DNA of 12,065 nt. Origin: Rickettsiales bacterium. GTDB taxonomy: Bacteria > Pseudomonadota > Alphaproteobacteria > Rickettsiales > JANQQO01. Every line of letters starts with the position of its first letter. Positions within the stretch are counted from its first letter, which is position 1. The notes beneath the pieces were generated by a model. It ran no database searches. It had not been told where the DNA came from and was given only the letters and a program-made list of their open reading frames with translations. The DNA is taken from positions 1-12,065 of the forward strand of contig JANQQO010000054.1 of the NCBI GenBank assembly GCA_028289305.1, given 5' to 3'. A program made the translations under genes and the position numbers. This document shows positions 1 to 5,456 of this stretch, one piece after another.

Positions 1-760
1 TCTCTAAGATCATGGGGCCATTGCCGCTGCGCACGCTCTCGATGGCTGCTGCCGCGGCTTCGCGCACGGTGAGGATATCCATGCCATCCACCTGTTCGCC
101 AGGGATGCCAAACGAGGCGCCGCGTTTATAGAGCTCGGTGGTGGAGGAAGAGCGGGCGACGCTGGTGCCCATCGCGTATTCGTTATTTTCAATGATGTAG
201 AGTACGGGCAGTTTCCACAAGGCGGCCATATTGAAGGATTCATAGACCTGGCCTTGATTAGCGGCGCCATCGCCAAAATAGGTAGCGCAAATGGCATCGT
301 TACCGCGGTATTGATTGGCAAAGGCGATGCCGGTGCCGATGGGGACCGAGGCGCCAACAATGCCGTGGCCGCCATAAAAATGTTTTTCAAGATCGAAGAT
401 ATGCATCGAGCCGCCTTTGCCGCGGGAGCAGCCGGCTTCCCGGCCCAAGAGCTCGGCCATCACCGCGCCGGGGTCGGAGCCGACGCTAAGGATATGACCA
501 TGATCGCGATAGCTGGTGGTGACCGCATCGCCTTCCTGCAAGCAATCTTGCACACCAACGACGACGGCTTCCTGGCCGATATAGAGATGGCAGAACCCGC
601 CGATGAGGCCCATGCCATAAAGCTGGCCGGCTTTTTCTTCGAAGCGACGGATTAAGAGCATTTCACGGTAGAGCCTGAGGAGCGTTTTCTTATCGCGGCT
701 GAGCGCGCCTTTCACGGCGTCTTGCTTGGCTTTTCTGAGAACAGATTCGGGCGTAACCAT
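1..760 (-). CDS. pdhA: Pyruvate dehydrogenase E1 component subunit alpha, partial (C-terminus beyond window)
   Basis: Reading the minus strand from the ATG at 760-758 gives about 253 residues with no stop; the gene runs off the left edge. It begins MVTPESVLRKAKQD and contains FEEKAGQLYGMGLIGGFCHLY, GQEA, TSYRDHGH, SRGKGGSMHIF, GGHGIVGASVPIGTGIAFA and a thiamine diphosphate/Mg-binding motif GDGAANQGQVYESFNMAALW...IENNEYAMGTS. These are hallmark segments of the TPP-dependent E1-alpha subunit, which with E1-beta decarboxylates pyruvate and transfers the acetyl group to lipoylated E2. The N-terminus is short and bacterial, and the missing part would be the last ~80 residues. In alphaproteobacteria pdhB and pdhC usually follow, which here would lie outside the window to the left. 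The ribosome-binding site is weak. lipA, which makes the lipoyl cofactor for this complex, lies at 3090-4046. Confidence 0.97.
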   Translation of the reverse strand, partial: MVTPESVLRKAKQDAVKGALSRDKKTLLRLYREMLLIRRFEEKAGQLYGMGLIGGFCHLYIGQEAVVVGVQDCLQEGDAVTTSYRDHGHILSVGSDPGAVMAELLGREAGCSRGKGGSMHIFDLEKHFYGGHGIVGASVPIGTGIAFANQYRGNDAICATYFGDGAANQGQVYESFNMAALWKLPVLYIIENNEYAMGTSVARSSSTTELYKRGASFGIPGEQVDGMDILTVREAAAAAIESVRSGNGPMILE

Positions 761-776
761 GATTTTTGTGCGGTGC

Positions 777-805
777 AATATAGCGGTTGTTTGACGAATT
801 GTCGG
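777..805 (-). promoter_or_regulatory. Candidate pdhA promoter
   Basis: On the minus strand a -35-like CCGACA (805-800) and a -10-like TATATT (782-777) are separated by 17 bp, about 17 bp upstream of the pdhA ATG. The match is moderate (4/6 and 5/6 to the sigma70 consensus) and would give a very short leader of about 10 nt. This is inference from motif matching only. Confidence 0.35.
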
Positions 806-857
806 GTAGACTAGTCATAAAAAGAGGCGGGTGCAAGGAAAAACGGCCATTTGAGAG

Positions 858-872
858 TGAGAATCATTCTTA
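858..872. promoter_or_regulatory. Fur-box-like palindrome
   Basis: TGAGAATCATTCTTA matches 11 of the 14 defined positions of the 7-1-7 Fur consensus TGATAATNATTATCA and contains the perfect dyad AGAAT-C-ATTCT. It lies about 98 bp upstream of the pdhA start and just beyond the terminator of the neighbouring minus-strand gene. Fur-family binding is a guess from sequence. The position is far upstream of the candidate pdhA -35. Confidence 0.3.
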
Positions 873-883
873 ATTATAGGGGG

Positions 884-913
884 TTAAGATACAGGGTTTA
901 GGATTGGGGGAGT
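884..913. repeat. Direct repeat, copy 1 of 2 flanking the 108-aa gene
   Basis: A 30-bp G/T-rich segment ending in TTAGGATTGGGGGAGT. A near-identical 31-bp copy lies at 1475-1505: the last 16 bases are identical and the rest differs by one gap and two substitutions. The pair brackets the whole small gene, its promoter and its terminator. Confidence 0.75.
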
Positions 914-951
914 ATAAAAAAAGAAACCCGCGCATAAAGCGCGGGCTCTTG
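911..951 (-). terminator. Rho-independent terminator of the 108-aa gene
   Basis: On the minus strand GCCCGCGC, loop TTTAT and GCGCGGG form a perfect 7-bp GC stem (945-939 with 933-927), followed by TTTCTTTTTTT. It lies about 30 bp past the stop of the 981-1307 gene, in the right orientation to end it and shield pdhA from read-through. Confidence 0.85.
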
Positions 952-980
952 GTAGATTGAGAAGAAGGCTGCTCGTCTTC

Positions 981-1307
981 TTACTTAAACTCTCTAAGAA
1001 GTTCGTAAACAGCTTGCTTGAAGGCTATCAGCATATCGGTTTCCACGAACGTTCCTTCAATGTCCACTTCCGTCATATTGTCGAAAGCAACAAGCTTGGC
1101 GGTGTAGCGAAAGCCGTTGTTGGCCCCTTGGTCGCTTCGGGTCAATACCAGCTTTCTTCCGTCGGGCATGAAAATCCCATAGCTTGGATCCGTTTGTCCC
1201 GACCTAACTTCCATTACCCCCTCATCCATACTTGTAAACATTTTCAGCACATGCTGAAGTGTGTCATCAAACTTTTCTGGAGTAACAGAAACAATCTTAT
1301 TCGTCAT
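981..1307 (-). CDS. Hypothetical protein, 108 aa
   Basis: I do not recognise this protein. It starts MTNKIVSVTPEKFDD and ends AFKQAVYELLREFK. It has no signal peptide, no membrane segment and no cysteines. The N- and C-terminal parts look helical (an acidic-amphipathic start and a KQAVYELLREF end) around a central beta-rich stretch (MEVRSGQTDPSYGIFMPDGRKLVLTR and later VDIEGTFVETD). The start at 1307 is chosen over an in-frame upstream ATG (1352) because AAGGAG lies 6 bases before it. An open frame on the opposite strand (957-1391) is rejected because only the minus strand has a ribosome-binding site, a promoter-like region (1417-1456) and a terminator (927-945). Base composition is more AT-rich than the neighbouring enzymes. 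Direct repeats on both sides, and a promoter shared with the gene at 4529, suggest an accessory cassette; function unknown. Confidence 0.75.
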   Translation of the reverse strand: MTNKIVSVTPEKFDDTLQHVLKMFTSMDEGVMEVRSGQTDPSYGIFMPDGRKLVLTRSDQGANNGFRYTAKLVAFDNMTEVDIEGTFVETDMLIAFKQAVYELLREFK

Positions 1308-1416
1308 GGTTTTTCTCCTTACCATGCACATAGCATACGGCGTATAGAGCATCTGTGGATAAACATATATCCAAGTAAAACAGACACTTAACGCAAGAAT
1401 GCATTTTTATACTCTT

Positions 1417-1456
1417 ACTATAGCACAAAACAACGCAAAAGTAATGTTAAACTTTT
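1417..1456 (-). promoter_or_regulatory. Promoter with inverted-repeat operator-like site, 108-aa gene
   Basis: Minus strand: an extended -10 TGCTATAGT (TATAGT at 1422-1417) preceded by an inverted repeat AAAAGT-N8-ACTTTT at 1456-1437, whose gene-proximal arm falls where the -35 element would be. Nearly the same arrangement occurs upstream of the gene at 4529 (19 of 20 bases identical over the inverted repeat). The predicted leader is about 100 nt. A regulator binding the dyad is inference. Confidence 0.5.
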
Positions 1457-1474
1457 GTTACAATGTTAGTAGGA

Positions 1475-1505
1475 TTAAGGATATAGGGGTTAGGATTGGG
1501 GGAGT
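1475..1505. repeat. Direct repeat, copy 2 of 2 flanking the 108-aa gene
   Basis: Second copy of the repeat at 884-913, in the same orientation, ending in the same TTAGGATTGGGGGAGT. It lies between the promoter of the 108-aa gene and psd. The rest of the gap up to psd (1506-1578) shows no convincing promoter. Confidence 0.75.
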
Positions 1506-1578
1506 GTGCACAAGAAAAAGGCTTTATACGGTCGGAAAAATCGATTATGGGTGTGGGGTGAACCGATATTAGGTCTGG

Positions 1579-2283
1579 ATGATGGGTATTTTTGATACAT
1601 TGAAGCGCTTTGTGACGCCGATTCATAAGGATGGGCTGATTTTTGTGCTGATTGCGGCGGTGGTGACGCTGATTCTCGGCAATTTTTCCGATACGCTGGG
1701 CTGGATAGGTACGGTGATTACGCTGTGGATTGTCTATTTTTTCCGCGACCCGGAGCGGGTGACGCCGGATAAAAAAGGGGTGGTGGTGAGTGCGGCCGAT
1801 GGGCTGATTACGCGAATTGAAACCGCTGCTCCGCCGCCCGAGCTGGAGATGGATAACAGCCCGCGCACGCGGATCAGCGTGTTTTTAAGCCTGTTTGATG
1901 TGCATGTGAACCGTATCCCGGTGAGCGGAAAAATCCAGAAAATGCACTATCACCCAGGCGCGTTTTTGAATGCGAGTTTGGATAAGGAAAGCCAGGAGAA
2001 TGAGCGGCAATCGCTGGTGATTGATGTGGGTGGGGATAAAGAGGTGATTGTGACGCAGATTGCCGGGATGATTTCTCGGCGGATTCTGTGCCAGGTGGAA
2101 GTGCGGCAGGAGGTTCAGGCTGGCGAGCGCTATGGGTTGATTCGCTTTGGTAGTCGGGTGGATGTCTATCTGCCGGAAGGGGTGAACCCCTTAGTGATTG
2201 AAGGTCAGCGCGTGATAGCCGGCGAGACGGTGCTGGCGGATCTCTCCTCGCGCGAGAAAAAGCGTAGCGGCAAAAAACAGTGA
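1579..2283 (+). CDS. psd: Phosphatidylserine decarboxylase proenzyme (short form)
   Basis: Converts phosphatidylserine to phosphatidylethanolamine at the inner membrane. The 234-residue protein opens with one or two hydrophobic membrane segments (about residues 18-34 and 41-55), then YFFRDPER, SAADGLI, ISVFLSLFDVHVNRIPVSG, the ENER motif and, near the end, RFGSRVDVYLP. The Gly191-Ser192 pair in RFGS is the expected self-cleavage site, where Ser becomes the pyruvoyl cofactor, giving a large beta and a short alpha chain. The length fits the short alphaproteobacterial/archaeal-type family rather than the ~320-aa E. coli type with LGST. The start is ATG 1579 or ATG 1582; AGG lies a few bases upstream. 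In many alphaproteobacteria pssA follows directly, but here two small secreted-protein genes do, with gaps of 11 bp and -1 bp, so the three are probably co-transcribed. Confidence 0.96.
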   Translation: MMGIFDTLKRFVTPIHKDGLIFVLIAAVVTLILGNFSDTLGWIGTVITLWIVYFFRDPERVTPDKKGVVVSAADGLITRIETAAPPPELEMDNSPRTRISVFLSLFDVHVNRIPVSGKIQKMHYHPGAFLNASLDKESQENERQSLVIDVGGDKEVIVTQIAGMISRRILCQVEVRQEVQAGERYGLIRFGSRVDVYLPEGVNPLVIEGQRVIAGETVLADLSSREKKRSGKKQ

Positions 2284-2294
2284 GAGAAGCGGCG

Positions 2295-2594
2295 ATGGCG
2301 CGGTATTTCTTTTCTCTGTGGATCGCGGTGGCGCTGTTATTCTTACTATTAACGCTGACGGCCTGGGCGGAACCAGTGCGTGTGCCTGAGCAGGATTGTG
2401 TGAATAATTGCGTGTTACTCAAGCGGCCGAAAGCGCTGTGTGAGACGCAGTGTCCGGCCTTTTATCCCCCAAAGAGCCATGAGCGGGATGACGCGCGCTA
2501 TGCGGCGTATCGTCGCTGTGTGAATCACTGTCTGCAAAATCCAGATTCCCCCCACCTGTTTTATTGTGCCACGCGCCGTTGTCGGGTGAAGTGA
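2295..2594 (+). CDS. Small secreted cysteine-rich protein with paired CX3C motifs (first of two)
   Basis: A 99-residue protein with a Sec-type signal peptide: MARYFF, hydrophobic core to about residue 22, likely cleavage after AWA (residue 25). The mature part holds eight cysteines in four pairs: C35-X3-C39, C49-X3-C53, C75-X3-C79 and C91-X4-C96. Spacers inside each double pair are 9 and 11 residues. Two helical hairpins each pinned by two disulfides (alpha-hairpinin or twin-CX3C fold) is a reasonable reading, so it is expected in the periplasm or outside. A GTG at 2280 would overlap psd and add five residues; ATG 2295 is preferred for a better signal-peptide start. The next gene has the same arrangement, so the two look like paralogues. 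I know no named family; the function is unknown. Confidence 0.75.
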   Translation: MARYFFSLWIAVALLFLLLTLTAWAEPVRVPEQDCVNNCVLLKRPKALCETQCPAFYPPKSHERDDARYAAYRRCVNHCLQNPDSPHLFYCATRRCRVK

Positions 2595-2917
2595 TGTGTC
2601 TAATAAAAAGGGCATGCGTTTTTTTCATATTAGTATGTGTACCGCTGCCTGCTGAGGCGGCGGAGGTACAGCAGGAATGCTATGCGACCTGTATGGAGCA
2701 GCAGGGGCAATATGCGCATATTTGCCGCACGATCTGTACGCCGCATGGCACCTTAGCACCGCGCAAGAATGCGCTGGAGCAGCGCGCCTGTTATCAGGAT
2801 TGTACGCGTGATGGGAGAAGAGGTGCGCTGTGGTGTATGATGCGTTGCCGCCGCTTTGCGCATACACGTGCGGTGGAGGAGCAGTTACCGCCTTTGGAGG
2901 ATCTGGTCATAGAATAG
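2594..2917 (+). CDS. Small secreted cysteine-rich protein with paired CX3C motifs (second of two)
   Basis: A 107-residue protein beginning MCLIKRACVFFILVCVPLPAEAA, a Sec signal peptide with likely cleavage around residues 22-23. The mature part has four CX3C motifs: C29/C33, C44/C48, C66/C70 and C81/C85. The two spacers within each double motif are both 10 residues, giving two regular twin-CX3C hairpins. It resembles the upstream protein in size, export signal and cysteine pattern but has little other identity. The start codon shares one base with the stop of the preceding gene (TGATG), indicating translational coupling. The tail after the last cysteine is acidic (EEQLPPLEDLVIE). Cysteines in the signal peptide do not form a proper lipobox. 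Function unknown; a disulfide-bonded envelope or exported factor is inferred. Confidence 0.75.
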   Translation: MCLIKRACVFFILVCVPLPAEAAEVQQECYATCMEQQGQYAHICRTICTPHGTLAPRKNALEQRACYQDCTRDGRRGALWCMMRCRRFAHTRAVEEQLPPLEDLVIE

Positions 2918-2963
2918 GGCGCGCTGCTGCGTCTATCGGCTCTTTTTTGCAAGAAAAACTTTG

Positions 2964-2996
2964 CAGGTATAACCCGATACCTGGCGCAGTTTTTTT
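2964..2996 (+). terminator. Likely terminator of the psd operon
   Basis: Perfect 7-bp stem CAGGTAT / ATACCTG (2964-2970 and 2977-2983) with loop AACCCG, then GCGCAG and seven T (2990-2996). The six bases between stem and T-run make it less than ideal, but it sits at the expected place 50-80 bp after the second CX3C gene. Confidence 0.55.
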
Positions 2997-3046
2997 ACAA
3001 AAAATATCTCGATATACACAACAGCGCTATCGGCATACCACTTCAC

Positions 3047-3080
3047 TATAATTGACTCTATAAGCGCGGGGCGCTACGAT
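3047..3080 (+). promoter_or_regulatory. Candidate lipA promoters
   Basis: Two overlapping possibilities. A perfect TATAAT at 3047-3052 has no good -35 and would give a leader of about 30 nt. Alternatively TTGACT (3052-3057) with 17-bp spacing to TACGAT (3075-3080) would start transcription only a few bases before the ATG at 3090. The first leaves room for a ribosome-binding site; the second would be nearly leaderless. Confidence 0.4.
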
Positions 3081-3089
3081 AGGCGCATT

Positions 3090-4046
3090 ATGAGCGATAA
3101 AACCGTGCAACATTTGGATCCACGCGCATTGCGTCACCCGGAAAAGGCAAAGAATATTCCGACCGAGCCGCTACCGCGGCCGAGCTGGATTCGTGTGAAA
3201 GCCCCGGTGTCTAAGGAATATAAAGCAACGCGGGATTTGATGCGCGAACACAAGCTGAACACGGTGTGTGAAGAGGCGGCGTGTCCGAATATCGGCGAGT
3301 GTTGGGAGAAGAAACACGCGACGATGATGATCTTGGGCGCGGTGTGTACGCGGGCCTGCGCGTTTTGTAATGTGGCGACGGGGCTGCCAGATAAGTTAAA
3401 CCCACATGAGCCGGCGGAGCTCGCCGAGGCGGTGCGGAAGCTCGGGTTGAATCATGTGGTGATCACCTCGGTGGATCGGGATGATCTGCCGGATGGCGGG
3501 GCGCAGCATTTTGCCGAATGTATCTTGCGGCTGCGGCATACCGCACCGGGGACGACGGTTGAGGTGTTAACGCCGGATTTCTTGAAGAAAGACGGCGCGC
3601 TGGAGATTGTGGTGGCGGCAAAGCCGGATGTGTTTAACCATAATATTGAAACCGTGCCGAGCCTTTATCCGCGGATACGGCCCGGGGCGCGGTATTTCCA
3701 CTCCGTGCATCTGCTGCAGCGGGTAAAGGAGCTCGATCCGCAGATGTTCACCAAATCTGGCCTGATGGTGGGGTTGGGTGAGACGAATGAGGAAGTCTAT
3801 CAGCTGATGGATGATTTGCGCAGTGCGGAGGTGGATTTCTTAACGATTGGGCAGTATTTGCAGCCAACACCGCGGCATGCGCCAGTGGCACGCTATGTGG
3901 CGCCGGAGGAATTTGCGCGTATGGAGCAGATGGCGCGGGCGAAGGGGTTTTTGATGGTCTCGGCAAGCCCATTGACGCGGAGCTCCTATCACGCCGGTGA
4001 GGATTTCGCGGAACTGAAGCGCGCACGGGAGAGGGTTGAGGGTTAA
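3090..4046 (+). CDS. lipA: Lipoyl synthase (radical SAM)
   Basis: Inserts two sulfur atoms into octanoyl chains on E2/GcvH proteins to make lipoate, the cofactor of pyruvate dehydrogenase and related complexes. The 318-residue protein has both [4Fe-4S] cluster motifs of the family: the auxiliary cluster CX4CX5C (C60, C65, C71 in CEEAACPNIGEC) and the radical-SAM CX3CX2C (C86, C90, C93 in CTRACAFCNV). It also has TSVDRDDLPDGGA, FNHNIETVP, KSGLMVGLGE, GQYLQPT and the C-terminal RSSYHAGEDF (297-306), whose serine ligates the auxiliary cluster. The length is normal. The TAA stop falls inside the first unit of a 14-bp tandem repeat. The gene stands alone, about 2.3 kb from pdhA on the opposite strand. 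Confidence 0.97.
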   Translation: MSDKTVQHLDPRALRHPEKAKNIPTEPLPRPSWIRVKAPVSKEYKATRDLMREHKLNTVCEEAACPNIGECWEKKHATMMILGAVCTRACAFCNVATGLPDKLNPHEPAELAEAVRKLGLNHVVITSVDRDDLPDGGAQHFAECILRLRHTAPGTTVEVLTPDFLKKDGALEIVVAAKPDVFNHNIETVPSLYPRIRPGARYFHSVHLLQRVKELDPQMFTKSGLMVGLGETNEEVYQLMDDLRSAEVDFLTIGQYLQPTPRHAPVARYVAPEEFARMEQMARAKGFLMVSASPLTRSSYHAGEDFAELKRARERVEG

Positions 4047-4103
4047 TCGTTATTCGTTAATCGTTATTCGTTAATCGTTATTCGTTAATCGTTATTCGTT
4101 AAT
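4042..4103. repeat. Tandem repeat of 14-bp unit, 4.4 copies
   Basis: GTTAATCGTTATTC is repeated four times without mismatch (4042-4055, 4056-4069, 4070-4083, 4084-4097) plus six more bases. The first unit contains the stop codon of lipA. The same unit recurs at 4992-5017 and inverted at 5112-5139. Perfect repetition suggests a recently expanded, probably length-variable locus. Confidence 0.9.
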
Positions 4104-4125
4104 GGTAGTGATGGCAGCGCCACCC

Positions 4126-4259
4126 GTCACCCCGGCGTCCCGCTGCGCCAGCGCTAGCGCGGCGAGAGGCTGGAATCCAGGGGTGTCTTTTAAATTAATA
4201 CTGGATCCCAGCTTCCTGCTTCGCTTAAAAGCTACGCAGGACAATGCTGCTGGGATGAC
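4126..4259. repeat. Dispersed palindromic repeat element (GTCACCC...GGATGAC type)
   Basis: A 134-bp segment that opens with GTCACCCCGGCG and closes with GCTGGGATGAC, so its ends can pair with one G:T. Inside are the perfect palindrome CTGGAATCCAG (4170-4180) and an 8-bp stem ATCCCAGC / GCTGGGAT (4205-4212 with 4249-4256). Elements of this look are common intergenic repeats in many alphaproteobacterial genomes, including intracellular lineages. It is not protein-coding. The remaining part of this 480-bp gap (4260-4337) shows nothing I can identify. Confidence 0.7.
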
Positions 4260-4337
4260 AAAAGTCACCACCAGATCCTTATATCCTAGCTCCTAGATCC
4301 ACATAAGCCATTGAAATATAACAATAACTAGTGTCAT

Positions 4338-4376
4338 AAAAGTTTCACATTACTTTTTTGCATTTTATGCTATACT
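4338..4376 (+). promoter_or_regulatory. Promoter with inverted-repeat operator-like site, 138-aa gene
   Basis: Inverted repeat AAAAGT-N8-ACTTTT (4338-4357) followed 13 bp later by an extended -10 TGCTATACT (TATACT at 4371-4376). The layout and most bases match the promoter of the 108-aa gene (1456-1417, minus). The leader, about 145 nt, also shares AAGT[A/G]TCTGTTTT with that gene's leader. Confidence 0.5.
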
Positions 4377-4391
4377 ATGAGCTGAAAACTC

Positions 4392-4498
4392 CACTTTTTC
4401 TTTGGAAAAGGTGTTTCGATATTAGTTCGTAAGAGTAAGTATCTGTTTTGTGCACGCTTCTTTTTTTTAACCATCGCGTGATGGTAAAAGAAGGGTGC
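4392..4498 (+). promoter_or_regulatory. Structured 5' leader of the 138-aa gene (two hairpins)
   Basis: Hairpin 1: CACTTTTTC / GAAAAGGTG (4392-4400, 4405-4413) with loop TTTG and one G:U. Hairpin 2: GCAC, CTTCTTTT and ACCATC pair with GATGGT, AAAAGAAG and GTGC (4452-4498), loop GCGT, with a 5-nt bulge (TTTTA) on the left arm and one mismatch. Hairpin 2 ends 30 nt before the start codon and has no downstream T-run, so it is not a terminator in this direction. Role unknown; translational control is possible. Confidence 0.45.
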
Positions 4499-4528
4499 TA
4501 GTCCTAGTAAGTTAGGAGTATAAGAAAG

Positions 4529-4945
4529 ATGTCGGAGAACCCATTGTTGGTTGATTTGCAGGAGTTTGTGGCTGAGAATTTGTTATCTCCTTCTGAAAGG
4601 CGGACGTTTGTGGAGGACTTGAGGAAGTGCGTACGTGAAACTGTCGCAGAGGACAGGAAAGGCATATATGATCTGTCTTTTCCAATGTTCTTCACCTTTG
4701 TGGCCCCTCCTTTGACTAAGGGCGGGAATTATGTTTTTAGGGTCGTTCCGAGTGTGGCAGCGATGAAAAAACTGTGTATTGATGGAATCCACACCAGCGT
4801 TAAGTTGATCAGCGTTCCTCTTGGTCAGCAGGTGGAGCCTGAGATTGCTGGCGAAAAAGTTGGCGCGCTTCTTGATGCGTTGGATGCTGTGCTTGATGAA
4901 GACGCGCCATTCGACTTCGGAGATTCGGCAGCGACGACATCGTAA
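4529..4945 (+). CDS. Hypothetical protein, 138 aa
   Basis: I do not recognise this protein. It begins MSENPLLVDLQEFVAENLLSPSERRTFVEDLRKCVRETV, a probably helical N-terminal third with alternating charge. A more hydrophobic, beta-like middle follows (LSFPMFFTFVAPPL, YVFRVVPSVAAMKKL), then an acidic C-terminus (ALLDALDAVLDEDAPFDFGDSAATTS). There is no signal peptide and no clear membrane segment. TTAGGAG lies 12-18 bases before the ATG. The gene has its own promoter-like region, a long structured leader and a strong terminator at 4955-4980, so it is a single-gene unit. Its promoter and leader resemble those of the 108-aa gene, but the two proteins show no convincing similarity. Codon use is less GC-rich than in lipA or the rib genes. 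Function unknown. Confidence 0.75.
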   Translation: MSENPLLVDLQEFVAENLLSPSERRTFVEDLRKCVRETVAEDRKGIYDLSFPMFFTFVAPPLTKGGNYVFRVVPSVAAMKKLCIDGIHTSVKLISVPLGQQVEPEIAGEKVGALLDALDAVLDEDAPFDFGDSAATTS

Positions 4946-4954
4946 TTTTTCTTT

Positions 4955-4980
4955 GGGCCTCCTTTGGAGGCCCTTTTTTT
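4955..4980 (+). terminator. Rho-independent terminator of the 138-aa gene
   Basis: GGGCCTCC, loop TTT, GGAGGCCC form a perfect 8-bp stem (4955-4962, 4966-4973) followed at once by seven T. It starts nine bases after the stop codon. Confidence 0.95.
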
Positions 4981-4992
4981 ATGGGTTATTGG

Positions 4993-5139
4993 TTAATCGT
5001 TATTCGTTAATTGTTAATAGTGACACCCCCTCCAGGTTTCGTAAATTCGCTGTGCTCATTAACGAAATCTTGCCTCCCCCGCAAGCAGGGGAGGAGGTTT
5101 TTAATTAGTAACCAATAACGATTAACGAATAACGATTCA
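4993..5139. repeat. Composite inverted-repeat element built on the 14-bp unit
   Basis: Left arm 4993-5020 and right arm 5112-5139 are inverted copies (about 24 of 28 bases match) of two units of the repeat found at 4042-4103. Between them lie TTTCGT (5037-5042) facing ACGAAA, and CCTCCCC / GGGGAGG around CGCAAGCA, followed by AGGTTTTT. The inner hairpin could also act as a terminator. The block fills the gap between the 138-aa gene and the CDGSH gene; no coding potential seen. Confidence 0.65.
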
Positions 5140-5150
5140 CGAGTAACCAA

Positions 5151-5396
5151 CTAACACTCCTTATGGCTGCCGTCACAAAAAGGCGGGTTTTTGGTGTTTT
5201 TGCAGCCACAGAAATAGACATCTTTATCTTCAGTGGCCTCATAGCTTATGGGGCGTTTATCGGTTTCGGTGTGGGAGCCATCGCAGAAAGGCTGTTTTTT
5301 GCTGAAGCTACAGGAGCACCACCAATAAGTTTTGCCGGCTTTGACAGTCATCAGATAATAGGGTTTTTCCGGCGGACAGGCTTTGCATTCGGTCAT
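5151..5396 (-). CDS. Double CDGSH-type iron-sulfur protein
   Basis: An 81-residue protein with two complete CDGSH [2Fe-2S] motifs: C27-X-C29...C38-DGSH (CSCSFSKKQPFCDGSH) and C63-X-C65...C74-DGSH (CGCKNTKNPPFCDGSH). Each set supplies the three cysteines and one histidine that bind a 2Fe-2S cluster, as in mitoNEET-related proteins; two tandem domains in a short soluble chain is a recognised bacterial form. Roles proposed for the family are electron or cluster transfer and redox sensing; the specific role here is unknown. GGAG lies about 7 bases before the ATG at 5396. The gene stands alone between two repeat elements and is divergent from ribE. Confidence 0.92.
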   Translation of the reverse strand: MTECKACPPEKPYYLMTVKAGKTYWWCSCSFSKKQPFCDGSHTETDKRPISYEATEDKDVYFCGCKNTKNPPFCDGSHKEC

Positions 5397-5456
5397 GGGG
5401 AGCGCTCCTATTATATTTACAAGACGGCATGTTACCTGCTATCAACGCGAAACACT

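Noticed and set aside
957..1391. Plus-strand open frame opposite the 108-aa gene
   Set aside because: No ribosome-binding site, composition unlike a protein; minus strand has promoter, ribosome-binding site and terminator in order.
1874..2422. Long minus-strand open frame across psd and the first CX3C gene
   Set aside because: Antisense shadow of clearly conserved psd; rich in R, P, S and H as such shadows are.
2594..2660. Lipoprotein signal in the second CX3C protein
   Set aside because: The cysteine at residue 15 is preceded by ILV, not by the Gly/Ala/Ser of a lipobox, and an ordinary cleavage site follows at AEA.
4042..4103. CRISPR array or origin iterons
   Set aside because: Units are contiguous with no spacers, and there are no cas or replication genes; a simple tandem repeat.
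4102..4296. Small plus-strand open frame after lipA
   Set aside because: Lies wholly in tandem and palindromic repeat DNA; no ribosome-binding site.
5410..5415. Perfect TATAAT on the minus strand as promoter of the CDGSH gene
   Set aside because: It is so close to the start codon that the ribosome-binding site would not be transcribed, and no -35 is visible.
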